DNA from: Ruminococcus sp.
GTDB taxonomy: Bacteria; Bacillota_A; Clostridia; Oscillospirales; Ruminococcaceae
Direction: 5' to 3'
Length of the DNA stretch: 64,000 bases
NCBI RefSeq assembly: GCF_016283395.1
Contig: NZ_JAEEMU010000040.1
Coordinates: 76,289-140,288, forward strand
Both the position numbers and the translations under genes were made by a program. Below are positions 51,093-59,564 of this stretch, piece by piece (position 1 is the first letter of the stretch; every line of letters starts with the position of its first letter). Under the pieces are notes generated by a model, which saw only the letters and a program-made list of their open reading frames with translations, was not told the DNA's origin and ran no database searches.

Positions 51093-53738
51093 ATGCATAA
51101 ACTCAATAGGTTTAAATCTGCATTAATCGGCGGAGCTGTAGCTCTCACTTCACTGGCTGCCCCATTCTCGTCAATGGTTGCTCCCTCTCTCACAGCAACA
51201 GCGGCAGACGGTGATAACTACGCAAAGCTCCTTCAGTACTCCCTCTATCTCTACGACGCAAATATGTGCGGCAACAACTCTGACTGCGGTATCTCATGGA
51301 GAGGCAACTGTCATACAAACGATGTAGTTCCAGGCGGTTACCACGACGCAGGTGACCACGTAATGTTCGGTCAGCCACAGGGTTATGCTGCTTCTACACT
51401 CGGTTGGTCCTACTACGAATTCAAGGACGCATACGATGCTACAGGACAGGGTGCTCATCTTAAAGTTATAACAGACAAATTCGCTAAATTCTTCCGTGAC
51501 GCTACAGAGCTCAACGGAAATACAGTATCAAGAGTTCTTATCGAAAAAGGTGAAGGTAACACAGACCATAGCTACTGGGGACCACCTGAGACACAGGGCG
51601 ACAGAGGCCGTATGTACTGGACAACAGGCGGTGCTGCAAACGTTACTGCTGAATACGCAGCAGCTCTCGCAGCTAACTATGTAAACTTCGGCAATACAGA
51701 AGACCTTAAGTACGCTAAGGCTCTTTACGAGTTCTCAAAGAAGGATACAGGCTACTATTCAGCAGGTACTTTCTATGATGCACACTGGACAGGTTCATCT
51801 GACGAAATGGCTTGGGCAGCAGGCTGGCTCTACCTTGCTACAAAGGATCAGAGTTACCTCAACGACCTTAAGAACTGTCCTACAGCTTATTCAGTTCACT
51901 CATGGGAAAGCGTTCAGCTCGGTGCTGCTATCCTCAAGGGTGAGATCACAGGCGACTGGGGCAGCGCAGCAGAGCTCGGCAAGTTCCAGGGCAATAACTA
52001 CTACTTCGCTAACGAGTGGGGCAGCGCAAGACACAACGCAACCGCTCAGCTTTGCTCACTCGTAGCTGCTAAGTACAATAAGGCTGATTCTTCATGGGCT
52101 AAGGGTCAGATGCAGTACCTCACAGGTGATAAGGCATTCGCTAACGGTCAGTCATACTGTCTCGTAGTTGGCTTCAAGTCCAACTCTTCAAAGAATCCTC
52201 ACCACAGAGCTGCTTCTCCTGATGCAGATGCAAGCGAGAGAAATGACGGCATCCAGAACAAGAACCTTCTTATCGGTGCTCTCTGCGGCGGTCCTCTTGA
52301 TGCAAACGGAACATACAGAGACGTTCGTTCAGACTATCAGGGCAACGAAGTTGCTATTGACTACAATGCTGGTCTCGTTGGTGCAGCAGCAGGTCTTTAC
52401 CACTTCTATAAGACAGGTTCTATAGACACAAATATCACAGGTGTTTCAAAGATCTACCCAGTGGGTGGTTCTCCAAGTGTTACACCTTCTGTAACAACTA
52501 CAACTCAGAATAATCCTTCTGTAGTTACAACTACAACAAACAGCAATCCAAGCGGTCCTTCAACAAGCGGCGATGACATCGTTCTCGAAGGTTCAAGCCT
52601 CAACGCTAAGAAGGAAGAAAGCCAGACAGACGGCGCTATCAACAATGTCTGCGAATTTGCTCCACAGGGTGCTAAGTCAGTTACAATGTACCTCAAAGTA
52701 AACTCAAATGATACAGAGGTATCAGGTGGTTTCGGTACATGGACAGGCGAATGGTTACAGGAAGAGTTCTCAGGCGTTAAGGTAGGCTCTGACAAGACAG
52801 TAGCTATCGACTATACAGTTCCTTCAAACGTAGGATCTACTATCAAGGCTATGGTTTGGTGGCCGCACGATGACGATGTAACTATCACAAAGATCGTTCT
52901 TCACAAGGGTAACTCCACACCATCTACACCTTCTGTTCAGACAACAAGAACAAATCCACCTGCAGTGGTTACAACTACAACTAACAGAACTCCTTCAACA
53001 CCTTCAAGCGGCAACGATATCGTTCTCGAAGGTTCAAGCCTCAACGCTAAGAAGGAAGAAAGCCAGACAGACGGCGCAATCAACAATGTTGCTGAGTTCA
53101 AGCCACAGGGCGCTAAGTCAGTTACAATGTACCTCAAGGTAAATTCAAGCGATACAGAGGTATCAGGCGGTTTTGGTACATGGACAGGCGAATGGGAGCA
53201 GGAAGAGTTCTCAGGCGTTAAGGTAGGTTCTGACAAGACAGTCGCTATCGACTATAAGGTTCCTTCAAACGTAGGTGCTACTATCAAGGCTATGGTTTGG
53301 TGGCCACACGATGATGATGTTACAATCGAAAAGATCGTTCTCCACATGGATGGCAGCTCAACACCTTCTGTTCAGACAACTACAACTCAGAGAGTTACAA
53401 CAACTACTACAACTCAGAGAGTGACAACAACAACTACAACACAGGCTCCTGTAGTAACACAGCCTTACGTAGTTACAGATCCTCCTCTCCAGCCAACAAT
53501 GCTCGGTGATGCTAACAACGATGAGCAGATCGACCTTTCAGATGCTGTTATCATCATGCAGGCTCTTGCAAATCCGAACAAATACGGCGTTGAGGGTACA
53601 GACCGTCACCGTATCTCACAGCAGGGCTGGGTAAACGCTGACGTTCACAAGAAGGGCAACGGCGTAACTTCTAACGATGCATTAGCTATCCAGAAGTACT
53701 GCCTCGGTCTTATCTCATTACCAACAGAAACAGTTTGA
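51093..53738 (+). CDS. GH9 cellulase with two near-identical carbohydrate-binding-like modules and dockerin
   Basis: 881 residues, secreted; signal peptide to about 36. GH9 domain about 37-452: GGYHDAGDHVMFG (Asp 85, Asp 88), PHHRAASPD (His 370-371) and QGNEVAIDYNAGL (Glu 419). Two copies of a module opening DIVLEGSSLNAKKEES and ending EKIVLH or TKIVLH lie at about 495-605 and 642-752, separated by Thr/Pro linkers; each has WTGEW and MVWWPHDDD aromatic clusters. The layout recalls R. flavefaciens GH9 enzymes with tandem CBM79-like modules; that family label is a guess. A dockerin (LGDANNDEQIDLSDAVIIMQ, from about 804) closes the protein. Confidence 0.94.
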   Translation: MHKLNRFKSALIGGAVALTSLAAPFSSMVAPSLTATAADGDNYAKLLQYSLYLYDANMCGNNSDCGISWRGNCHTNDVVPGGYHDAGDHVMFGQPQGYAASTLGWSYYEFKDAYDATGQGAHLKVITDKFAKFFRDATELNGNTVSRVLIEKGEGNTDHSYWGPPETQGDRGRMYWTTGGAANVTAEYAAALAANYVNFGNTEDLKYAKALYEFSKKDTGYYSAGTFYDAHWTGSSDEMAWAAGWLYLATKDQSYLNDLKNCPTAYSVHSWESVQLGAAILKGEITGDWGSAAELGKFQGNNYYFANEWGSARHNATAQLCSLVAAKYNKADSSWAKGQMQYLTGDKAFANGQSYCLVVGFKSNSSKNPHHRAASPDADASERNDGIQNKNLLIGALCGGPLDANGTYRDVRSDYQGNEVAIDYNAGLVGAAAGLYHFYKTGSIDTNITGVSKIYPVGGSPSVTPSVTTTTQNNPSVVTTTTNSNPSGPSTSGDDIVLEGSSLNAKKEESQTDGAINNVCEFAPQGAKSVTMYLKVNSNDTEVSGGFGTWTGEWLQEEFSGVKVGSDKTVAIDYTVPSNVGSTIKAMVWWPHDDDVTITKIVLHKGNSTPSTPSVQTTRTNPPAVVTTTTNRTPSTPSSGNDIVLEGSSLNAKKEESQTDGAINNVAEFKPQGAKSVTMYLKVNSSDTEVSGGFGTWTGEWEQEEFSGVKVGSDKTVAIDYKVPSNVGATIKAMVWWPHDDDVTIEKIVLHMDGSSTPSVQTTTTQRVTTTTTTQRVTTTTTTQAPVVTQPYVVTDPPLQPTMLGDANNDEQIDLSDAVIIMQALANPNKYGVEGTDRHRISQQGWVNADVHKKGNGVTSNDALAIQKYCLGLISLPTETV
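52577..53347 (+). repeat. Direct repeat of 441 bases encoding the two binding modules
   Basis: The module at 52577-52906 is repeated at 53018-53347 with a period of 441 bases (147 codons). Long stretches, for example around the DIVLEGSSLNAKKEESQTDG codons, are identical in DNA as well as protein, pointing to recent duplication or gene conversion. Confidence 0.85.
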
Positions 53739-53755
53739 TCTTAAATCGAACATTG

Positions 53756-53784
53756 AAAAGCAGCTCTTCGGAGCTGCTTTTTTG
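53756..53784 (+). terminator. Terminator of the second GH9 gene
   Basis: Stem AAGCAGCTC/GAGCTGCTT with a TTCG tetraloop, followed by a T-run. Confidence 0.92.
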
Positions 53785-53858
53785 TTCATATCCGCGTAAG
53801 TTGTATGATTTCAACAATTTTAAACGCTAATTTTGTCTCGCTTTTTCAGAGAAAACCC

Positions 53859-53887
53859 TTGCAAATCGGCTTCGACTGTGATATAAT
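53859..53887 (+). promoter_or_regulatory. Promoter of secG-rnr
   Basis: TTGCAA (53859-53864) and TATAAT (53882-53887) with a 17-base spacer, 67 bases before secG. Confidence 0.75.
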
Positions 53888-53954
53888 AGTATAGCTAATT
53901 GAAATGTATCGGCTTATGCCGTAATCTATAACTGTATTTTCGGAGGTAGTTTTT

Positions 53955-54212
53955 ATGTCAACATTAGAGATCATCGGCGGAGTTGCAATTCTCGTAATCA
54001 GTCTTCTCACAATTATACTTTGCCTTTCACAGGAGCAGAAATCACAGGACAGTATGACAGCGGCTCTCACAGGTGCAAGTGCTGATTCATTCTACGGTAA
54101 GAATGAGGGCAGAACAAAGGAAGCTATTCTCGCTAAGATAACAAGAACTCTTGCAATACTCCTTTTCATTGCTGTGCTTGCTGTTAATATCGTACCGATC
54201 TTCACAAAGTAA
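53955..54212 (+). CDS. secG: Preprotein translocase subunit SecG
   Basis: 85 residues with two membrane helices (IIGGVAILVISLLTIILCLS and TLAILLFIAVLAVNIVPIF). The linking segment has the SQDSMTAALTGASADSFYG region that corresponds to the Gly/Ser-rich loop of SecG with FYGKN. It assists the SecYE channel in export. Its position just before rnr is a widely conserved Firmicutes arrangement. GGAGG precedes the ATG. Confidence 0.9.
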   Translation: MSTLEIIGGVAILVISLLTIILCLSQEQKSQDSMTAALTGASADSFYGKNEGRTKEAILAKITRTLAILLFIAVLAVNIVPIFTK

Positions 54213-54283
54213 GAAAAGCTGCCCTGTGACTAAAAGTCATGGGGCTTAAATTTTTATCGGATAAACTGCAAAAGGAGACTTTT

Positions 54284-56461
54284 ATGTCTGAAAAAAGTAA
54301 AAAGAAGCAGATAGTCAAAAAAGGCAGCTCCGCCGTTTCGGTTGAGAGCTATAAAAATAAAATAGCCACTTTCCTGAAAGCTTACGGCAAAAAGTCCATG
54401 CCCCTGAGCGAGCTTGAGTCCAAGTGCAAGACTAAGAAATCGGGCAGAGAAAACTTCACCGAGGCTTTTTCACAGCTCCGCACCGAGGGCGTTATCATGA
54501 TGAAAAAGGGCATGAAGGTGGCTCTTTGCTCAAGAGTCAAAGCTTATCCCGGAACTGTCACACGCCTGAGCCGCACCTTCGGCTTTGCCATGACAGATGA
54601 CGGCGTTGAGTACTTTATCCCGGGAAAATGTATGCTTGGAGCTATGCCTAACGACAGGGTCCTCATCTCCCCTATTGCTTCACGCTCGGGCGAGCCTGAG
54701 GGCGAAGTGCTTGATATACTTGAATTCGGAAGCTCTCAGCTTACGGGAAAAATAGAATTTGAGGACGGCAGACCTTATCTCGTCCCCGATACGGCTTCAC
54801 GAAATCATATCATAATCGTCCGCGAGGAAAGTATCCCCTTTGAAAACGGCGACAAGGTACTGGCTGAGATCGTTTACCGCGGCAGACGACACGCTGAACA
54901 CAAGGTCAAGATAACCCTTGTTTTCGGAAGCTCGGAATATGCTGCTTCTACGGCAGCTTCAATACTGGTCATGCACGGTGCTTCCACAGCTTTCCCCGAG
55001 GAAGTTCTGAAAGAAGCACGTAAGATATCCGCAGGCGGTGTGCAGGAGTACTGCTTCAACAACCGCGAGGATCTCCGCGATATGACTATATTCACCATTG
55101 ACGGTGCTGAGTCAAAGGACCTCGATGACGCAGTATCGGTACAAAAGACTAAAAAGGGTTACTGCCTCGGAGTCCACATCGCCGATGTTTCACACTACGT
55201 AAAGGGCAACAGTGCCCTCGACAAGGAAGCTCTCATGCGCGGAACAAGTATCTATTACGCAGATAAGGTCATTCCTATGCTGCCCAAGGAGCTTTCAAAC
55301 GGTATATGCTCCCTCAATCCAAATGAGGACAGACTCACGCTCTCAGCTTTCATGGAGCTTGACAACGAAGGCAATATGCTTTCATACCGCTTCTGCAAAA
55401 GCGTTATCCGTTCAAGGGTAAAGGGCGTTTATTCCGAGATAAACCGTATACTTGACGGCTCGGAAACTGACGAGATAGCCGCAAAATACGCAGAAGTACG
55501 CGATAATATCACGCTTATGAACGAGCTTGCGGACAAGCTCATCGCTAAGAAAAAGCTCCGCCATGCTCCCGAGATAGAAACTGCCGAAAGCAAGCTCATT
55601 ATCAATGAGGACGGCATCTGCTGCGATGTACAGCCCCGTGAACGCGGCAAGGCTGAACGCATAATCGAGGAATTCATGCTTACAGCCAATGAAGCTGCTG
55701 CAAAGCTTGCAAAGGATAAGAAGGTACCTTTCGTTTATCGTATACACGAAGCTCCCCCCGAGGAAAAGTCAGAGCTTCTTCACGAGATGCTGCCGAAATA
55801 CGGCTTTGAATGTCCGCCATTCAACGAATTCAAGCCTGCTCATGCAGCTAAAATACTGGAAAGCGCAAGAGGAACGGAAAAGTATGAAGCTATAAATATG
55901 CTCATACTGCGCTCAATGGCTAAGGCGAAGTATTCTCCCGAGCCGCTGGGACATTTCGGACTTGTGCTCGATGACTACGCACACTTCACCTCGCCTATAA
56001 GACGCTATCCCGACCTTGCTATACACCGCATAATCACGGATATACTTGCAGGCTACAACAACGAATGGCTCAGCAAACGCTATTCGGGTTTCACTGTCAA
56101 TGCTTCGGAGCGTTCTTCCGCTGCGGAGATACGCGCTGTAACTATCGAGCGCGAGTGCGAGGACTGCTACAAGGCTGAATATATGAAAGCTCACATCGGT
56201 GAGAGCTTCACCGCTAAGATATCAGGCGTTACAGAGTTTGGCTTCTATGCCGAGCTGCCTAATACAGTTGAGGGGCTTGTCCACATAAGGACTCTACCCG
56301 AGGGCGAATACGACTATACCGAGCCCGTTGCACTTACAGAGAAATTCAGCGGCGTTTCCTATACCTTAGGACAGACCGTTCAGGTAATATGTGCCGCTGT
56401 TAACGTCAGTGACGGAATTATTGATTTTGTCCTTGACGATGATGAACAGGAGGAAGAATAA
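54284..56461 (+). CDS. rnr: Ribonuclease R
   Basis: 725 residues from the ATG at 54284 (AAAGGAG eight bases before). It degrades structured RNA 3' to 5'. An N-terminal winged-helix and cold-shock regions lead to the RNB domain with MTIFTIDGAESKDLDDAVSV (metal-binding aspartates, about 278-297), HIADVSHYV and YAHFTSPIRRYPDLAIHRII. A C-terminal S1 domain begins ESFTAKISGVTEFGFYAELP. A hairpin at about 54224-54246 between secG and rnr may modulate transcription. Confidence 0.96.
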   Translation: MSEKSKKKQIVKKGSSAVSVESYKNKIATFLKAYGKKSMPLSELESKCKTKKSGRENFTEAFSQLRTEGVIMMKKGMKVALCSRVKAYPGTVTRLSRTFGFAMTDDGVEYFIPGKCMLGAMPNDRVLISPIASRSGEPEGEVLDILEFGSSQLTGKIEFEDGRPYLVPDTASRNHIIIVREESIPFENGDKVLAEIVYRGRRHAEHKVKITLVFGSSEYAASTAASILVMHGASTAFPEEVLKEARKISAGGVQEYCFNNREDLRDMTIFTIDGAESKDLDDAVSVQKTKKGYCLGVHIADVSHYVKGNSALDKEALMRGTSIYYADKVIPMLPKELSNGICSLNPNEDRLTLSAFMELDNEGNMLSYRFCKSVIRSRVKGVYSEINRILDGSETDEIAAKYAEVRDNITLMNELADKLIAKKKLRHAPEIETAESKLIINEDGICCDVQPRERGKAERIIEEFMLTANEAAAKLAKDKKVPFVYRIHEAPPEEKSELLHEMLPKYGFECPPFNEFKPAHAAKILESARGTEKYEAINMLILRSMAKAKYSPEPLGHFGLVLDDYAHFTSPIRRYPDLAIHRIITDILAGYNNEWLSKRYSGFTVNASERSSAAEIRAVTIERECEDCYKAEYMKAHIGESFTAKISGVTEFGFYAELPNTVEGLVHIRTLPEGEYDYTEPVALTEKFSGVSYTLGQTVQVICAAVNVSDGIIDFVLDDDEQEEE

Positions 56462-57237
56462 TGAAAAAAATATTGTCTTTTATCGCAGCAACTGCACTTG
56501 TAATATCAGCCGCTTCATGCGGAGAGAAAACAGGCAAATCTCCTAATACCGCAAAGAAAAAGCCTGCCGAGACTACAACTCAGGCAGACGATACTGATAC
56601 AACTACCTCTGTTTCCACAACAGCTAAAACTACTGCAAAAACCACATCTACTACGACAGTCACTACTGCTCCCACAACTCAGCCAGATCCGCTGGGCGGC
56701 GGTGCTTTCGCTTACAATGAGGACGGCGCGGTAGTATTTGAAGCAGATCAGGACAAAGTCGATGACCGCACACTCATTGCAGCTGCTCAGGCTCTTTTCG
56801 AGTCAGCCTGCAAGACACAGATGAGCTTCACTGTAGGCTGTCCGTTTGATGTTGACTATAATGATACCGCTGAAAACGATATGGGCTGGAAGTGCTACCG
56901 CATAACAGACAGCAATATCAAGACATTCAGTGACCTTGAAAACGAATACTTCAAGGTATTCAGTTCACGTTACCCAAACAGCGAGCTTTCACAGCTCTAC
57001 TTTGAGAAGAACGGTTCTCTTTACGCTTTCTGCGGCAACCGCGGCAGTGATATCTTCTATTCATCTTCAAAGGTGACGGAGATAAAGTCAAAGTCAGCTG
57101 ACGAGATAGTGTTCACAGTTGAAAACTTCTACACAGGGGACGATTACGGCGATGAGCCTTACACAGAAACAGAGGATTTCTCAGTTGTCAACGAAAACGG
57201 CATCTGGAAGGCAGGAAAGTTCGTGCTTCCATATTAA
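56461..57237 (+). CDS. Lipoprotein of unknown function
   Basis: 258 residues. Lipobox ALVISAASCG (cysteine near 20), a long Thr-rich linker (TTTSVSTTAKTTAKTTSTTT), then a globular domain from about 85 (DPLGGGAFAYNEDGAVVFEA, ALFESACKTQMSFTVGCPFD, DIFYSSSKVTEIKSKSADEI). Its start overlaps the last base of rnr, so it is translationally coupled to it. The R element copy C begins directly after its stop codon. No family recognised. Confidence 0.78.
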   Translation: MKKILSFIAATALVISAASCGEKTGKSPNTAKKKPAETTTQADDTDTTTSVSTTAKTTAKTTSTTTVTTAPTTQPDPLGGGAFAYNEDGAVVFEADQDKVDDRTLIAAAQALFESACKTQMSFTVGCPFDVDYNDTAENDMGWKCYRITDSNIKTFSDLENEYFKVFSSRYPNSELSQLYFEKNGSLYAFCGNRGSDIFYSSSKVTEIKSKSADEIVFTVENFYTGDDYGDEPYTETEDFSVVNENGIWKAGKFVLPY

Positions 57238-57322
57238 GCAGCGTGATGCTGCATCCTTGCCACGTTGTCGCTCGTAAACTCGCTCACTCTTATCAAAAAC
57301 CATAATCGTACATCGCTTACGG
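57238..57322 (-). repeat. R element, copy C
   Basis: Read on the minus strand: CGTAAGCGATGTACGATTAT, GGTTTTTGATAAGAGTGAGC, then CGAGCGACAACGTGGCAAGG and the palindrome GCAGCAT/GTGCTGC-like end. It touches the stop codon of the lipoprotein gene with no gap and is preceded, on its own strand, by a CCCTACA palindrome, as in copy A. Confidence 0.85.
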
Positions 57323-57329
57323 AACAATA

Positions 57330-57547
57330 TGTAGGGGCTGCCTTTGGCAGCCCGCAAGTGAATAGAAAGTAAAATAATTGTAGGGACGCGCATTGCGCGT
57401 CCGCAAAGTATAAAGGGATTATAACGGGCTGTCGAGGACGCCGTCCCCTACACACAGCAACGACATACATCACGTTTGCGTTAACAAGGGTGAGCGAAAC
57501 TCGCCCCTACATTCTCAATTCGCGGACGACCAATGGTCGTCCCTACA
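57330..57547. repeat. Palindrome cluster G (five elements)
   Basis: Elements at 57330-57354 (inverse, GGGGCTGCC/GGCAGCCC), 57379-57403 (inverse, GGACGCGC/GCGCGTCC), 57426-57452 (GGGCTG at the left but CGTCCC at the right around TCGAGGACGC, an apparent hybrid of two words), 57488-57511 (GGGTGAG/CTCGCCC) and 57534-57547 onward (GGACGACC/GGTCGTCC then CTACA). No gene is seen in 57238-57608. Confidence 0.8.
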
Positions 57548-57575
57548 CCCAAAACAAATATACCGTTATACACGC

Positions 57576-57604
57576 AAAAGCGGCTGACGAAATGTCAGCC
57601 GCTT
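57576..57604 (-). terminator. Terminator of the Na/Pi cotransporter gene
   Basis: Stem AAGCGGCTGAC/GTCAGCCGCTT followed by TTGCG on the minus strand; T-run short, stem strong. Confidence 0.8.
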
Positions 57605-57608
57605 GTTT

Positions 57609-59417
57609 TTATGCTTTAACTTCCGATGCACCGAGTCTGCGGAAATATTCCTCTGCATACTCTCTGTACTCGTTTCTGAATCCCTCGTCATTCTCCTTAA
57701 CATCGTGGAGATATGCGTGGATATTGGTCTTTTCGTCTGTCTCGATAAGACAGCCTGCAATATTTGAACAATGGTCGGAAATACGCTCAAGATTGGTAAG
57801 CACGTCCTGGAAGATATATCCAAGCTCAACAGTACATTCATCGTTCTGGAGTCTGCGGATATGTCTGTTTTTAAGCTCTGTGCTGAGGTTGTCCACAACT
57901 TCTTCAAGAGGCTCTACCTTATGTGCGATTGCAAGGTCGTTATTCTCATATGAGTCAAACGCCTTATTTACATTCTCTTTGATAGCATCTGTTATGACGA
58001 GTATCTCGTTCACACACTCCTCAGAGAACTTTATGCCTTTTTCGTGCATTTCCTGAGCTGACTCCACAAGATTAACAGCGTGATCGGAAATTCGCTCGAA
58101 ATTGCCCACACAGTGCATCATCTTTGATACGCTTCGGCTGTCTGCGCCTGTAACACTGCTCTTTGCTATCTTTATCAGATAGCTGTTTATCTTATCCTCA
58201 AAGCCGTCGATTATATCCTCGTTCTCGATAACTGTATCGCAAGCTTCGCCGTCATACTCCACAAGGAGCTTCAATGCCATGATGATAGTCTCTCTTGTGA
58301 GCTCAGCCATCTGTGATGTTGCTGATAAGCAAGTGTGAACTGCTACGGCAGGAGTTTTGAGAAGTATCTCGTCCAGACCTGTGAGAGTTCTTCTCGGATC
58401 CTTGACCTCTTCCTTGCCGTCCTTTACGAGTATCTTTGAAAGCTTTACGAGCTGCTTTGTGAAAGGCATGAACATTACTGTTGTAGCTACGTTGAATATG
58501 GTATGCATTACCGCGATGCCAACATAGCCGACAGTTTTTTCCATAATGCCAAGATTTATGACATTCTGGAGCAGTATGATTATCGGGAGCAGTACAAGTG
58601 TACCGATTATCTTTATGATGATATGAGTCCATGCAACGCGCTTAGCGTCCTTGCTTACGCCAACTGTTGAAAGGAGCGCAGTTACACAGGTACCGATATT
58701 ACAGCCCATGATTATAGGGAGCGACATTCCCCAGGTAAGTCCGCCTGTCTTTGAGAAAGCCTGTAAAATACCGATAGAACCTGCCGAGCTCTGGATTATA
58801 CCTGTAAATACTGTACCTACAAGTACGCCGAGGAGTGGATTTTTAAATGCTGTGAGCACCTTCTGGAAATCAGGAGAGCTTGCCAGCGGATCAACAGATT
58901 CAGACATGAATGTCATACCTGTCATAAGAACCGCAAATCCTACAAGAATACGTCCTACATCCTTTTTCTTGTTCTTCTTTGCGAACATTATGAGTATCGT
59001 TCCTGCAAGTGCTATAAGCGGCGAGAAAGATACAGGCTTCAGCAGTCTGAGTATGAAGCTTATGACACCGCCCTCACCCGAATCCTTTATGCCGTCAAGA
59101 CAAAGTATCCATGCTGTGAAGGTAGTACCTATATTTGAACCGAAACAGACTCCGATAGTCTGTTCAAGGGTCATGATGCCTGAGTTAACAAATCCAACAA
59201 GCATTACCGTCATAGCCGATGACGACTGTATGGCAACAGTAACACCCATTCCGAGAAGGATAGCCTTGAGTTTGTTCTCGGTCATTTTTTTAAGTGCAAC
59301 TTCAAGCTTGCCGCCCGTGAGTTTTTCAAGACCTGTTGACATTACATTCATGCCATAAAGAAAGAAGGCAAGTCCTCCAACAAGTGTGAAAATATTAAAT
59401 ATTGAAAAATCTTCCAT
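57609..59417 (-). CDS. Na+/phosphate cotransporter with PhoU-like domain
   Basis: 602 residues. The N-terminal about 320 residues are two inverted sets of helices with the family signatures GVTVAIQSSSAMTVMLVGFV and VFTGIIQSSAGSIGILQAF; each QSSS/QSSA takes part in ion and phosphate binding. SNIGTTFTAW and CNIGTCVTAL are paired too. The C-terminal part (about 370-600) is PhoU-like, with CVGNFERISDHAVNLVESAQ and LTNLERISDHCSNIAGCLIE repeats. It imports phosphate with sodium. It is a single gene behind its own promoter. Confidence 0.93.
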   Translation of the reverse strand: MEDFSIFNIFTLVGGLAFFLYGMNVMSTGLEKLTGGKLEVALKKMTENKLKAILLGMGVTVAIQSSSAMTVMLVGFVNSGIMTLEQTIGVCFGSNIGTTFTAWILCLDGIKDSGEGGVISFILRLLKPVSFSPLIALAGTILIMFAKKNKKKDVGRILVGFAVLMTGMTFMSESVDPLASSPDFQKVLTAFKNPLLGVLVGTVFTGIIQSSAGSIGILQAFSKTGGLTWGMSLPIIMGCNIGTCVTALLSTVGVSKDAKRVAWTHIIIKIIGTLVLLPIIILLQNVINLGIMEKTVGYVGIAVMHTIFNVATTVMFMPFTKQLVKLSKILVKDGKEEVKDPRRTLTGLDEILLKTPAVAVHTCLSATSQMAELTRETIIMALKLLVEYDGEACDTVIENEDIIDGFEDKINSYLIKIAKSSVTGADSRSVSKMMHCVGNFERISDHAVNLVESAQEMHEKGIKFSEECVNEILVITDAIKENVNKAFDSYENNDLAIAHKVEPLEEVVDNLSTELKNRHIRRLQNDECTVELGYIFQDVLTNLERISDHCSNIAGCLIETDEKTNIHAYLHDVKENDEGFRNEYREYAEEYFRRLGASEVKA

Positions 59418-59458
59418 AATTCGCTCCTGTTCTTATACCTTTATTTTGTTCCATTATT

Positions 59459-59486
59459 ATTATAACAGGAAAGAAAGACAAGTCAA
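59459..59486 (-). promoter_or_regulatory. Promoter of the Na/Pi cotransporter gene
   Basis: Minus strand -35 TTGACT (59481-59486) and -10 TATAAT (59459-59464), 16-base spacer. Confidence 0.75.
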
Positions 59487-59531
59487 TAATTACTGCTCTT
59501 TTTTTACGTGAATTTAACATTGACCATACAT

Positions 59532-59560
59532 AAAAAAGGGCTGCGTTCAAAGCAGCCCTT
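59532..59560 (-). terminator. Terminator of the Wzz-like gene
   Basis: Stem AAGGGCTGC/GCAGCCCTT followed by TTTTTT on the minus strand. Confidence 0.9.
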
Positions 59561-59564
59561 AATA

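Noticed and set aside
54224..54246. Terminator between secG and rnr
   Set aside because: The stem is imperfect and the following T-run is interrupted; kept only as a possible attenuator in the rnr note.
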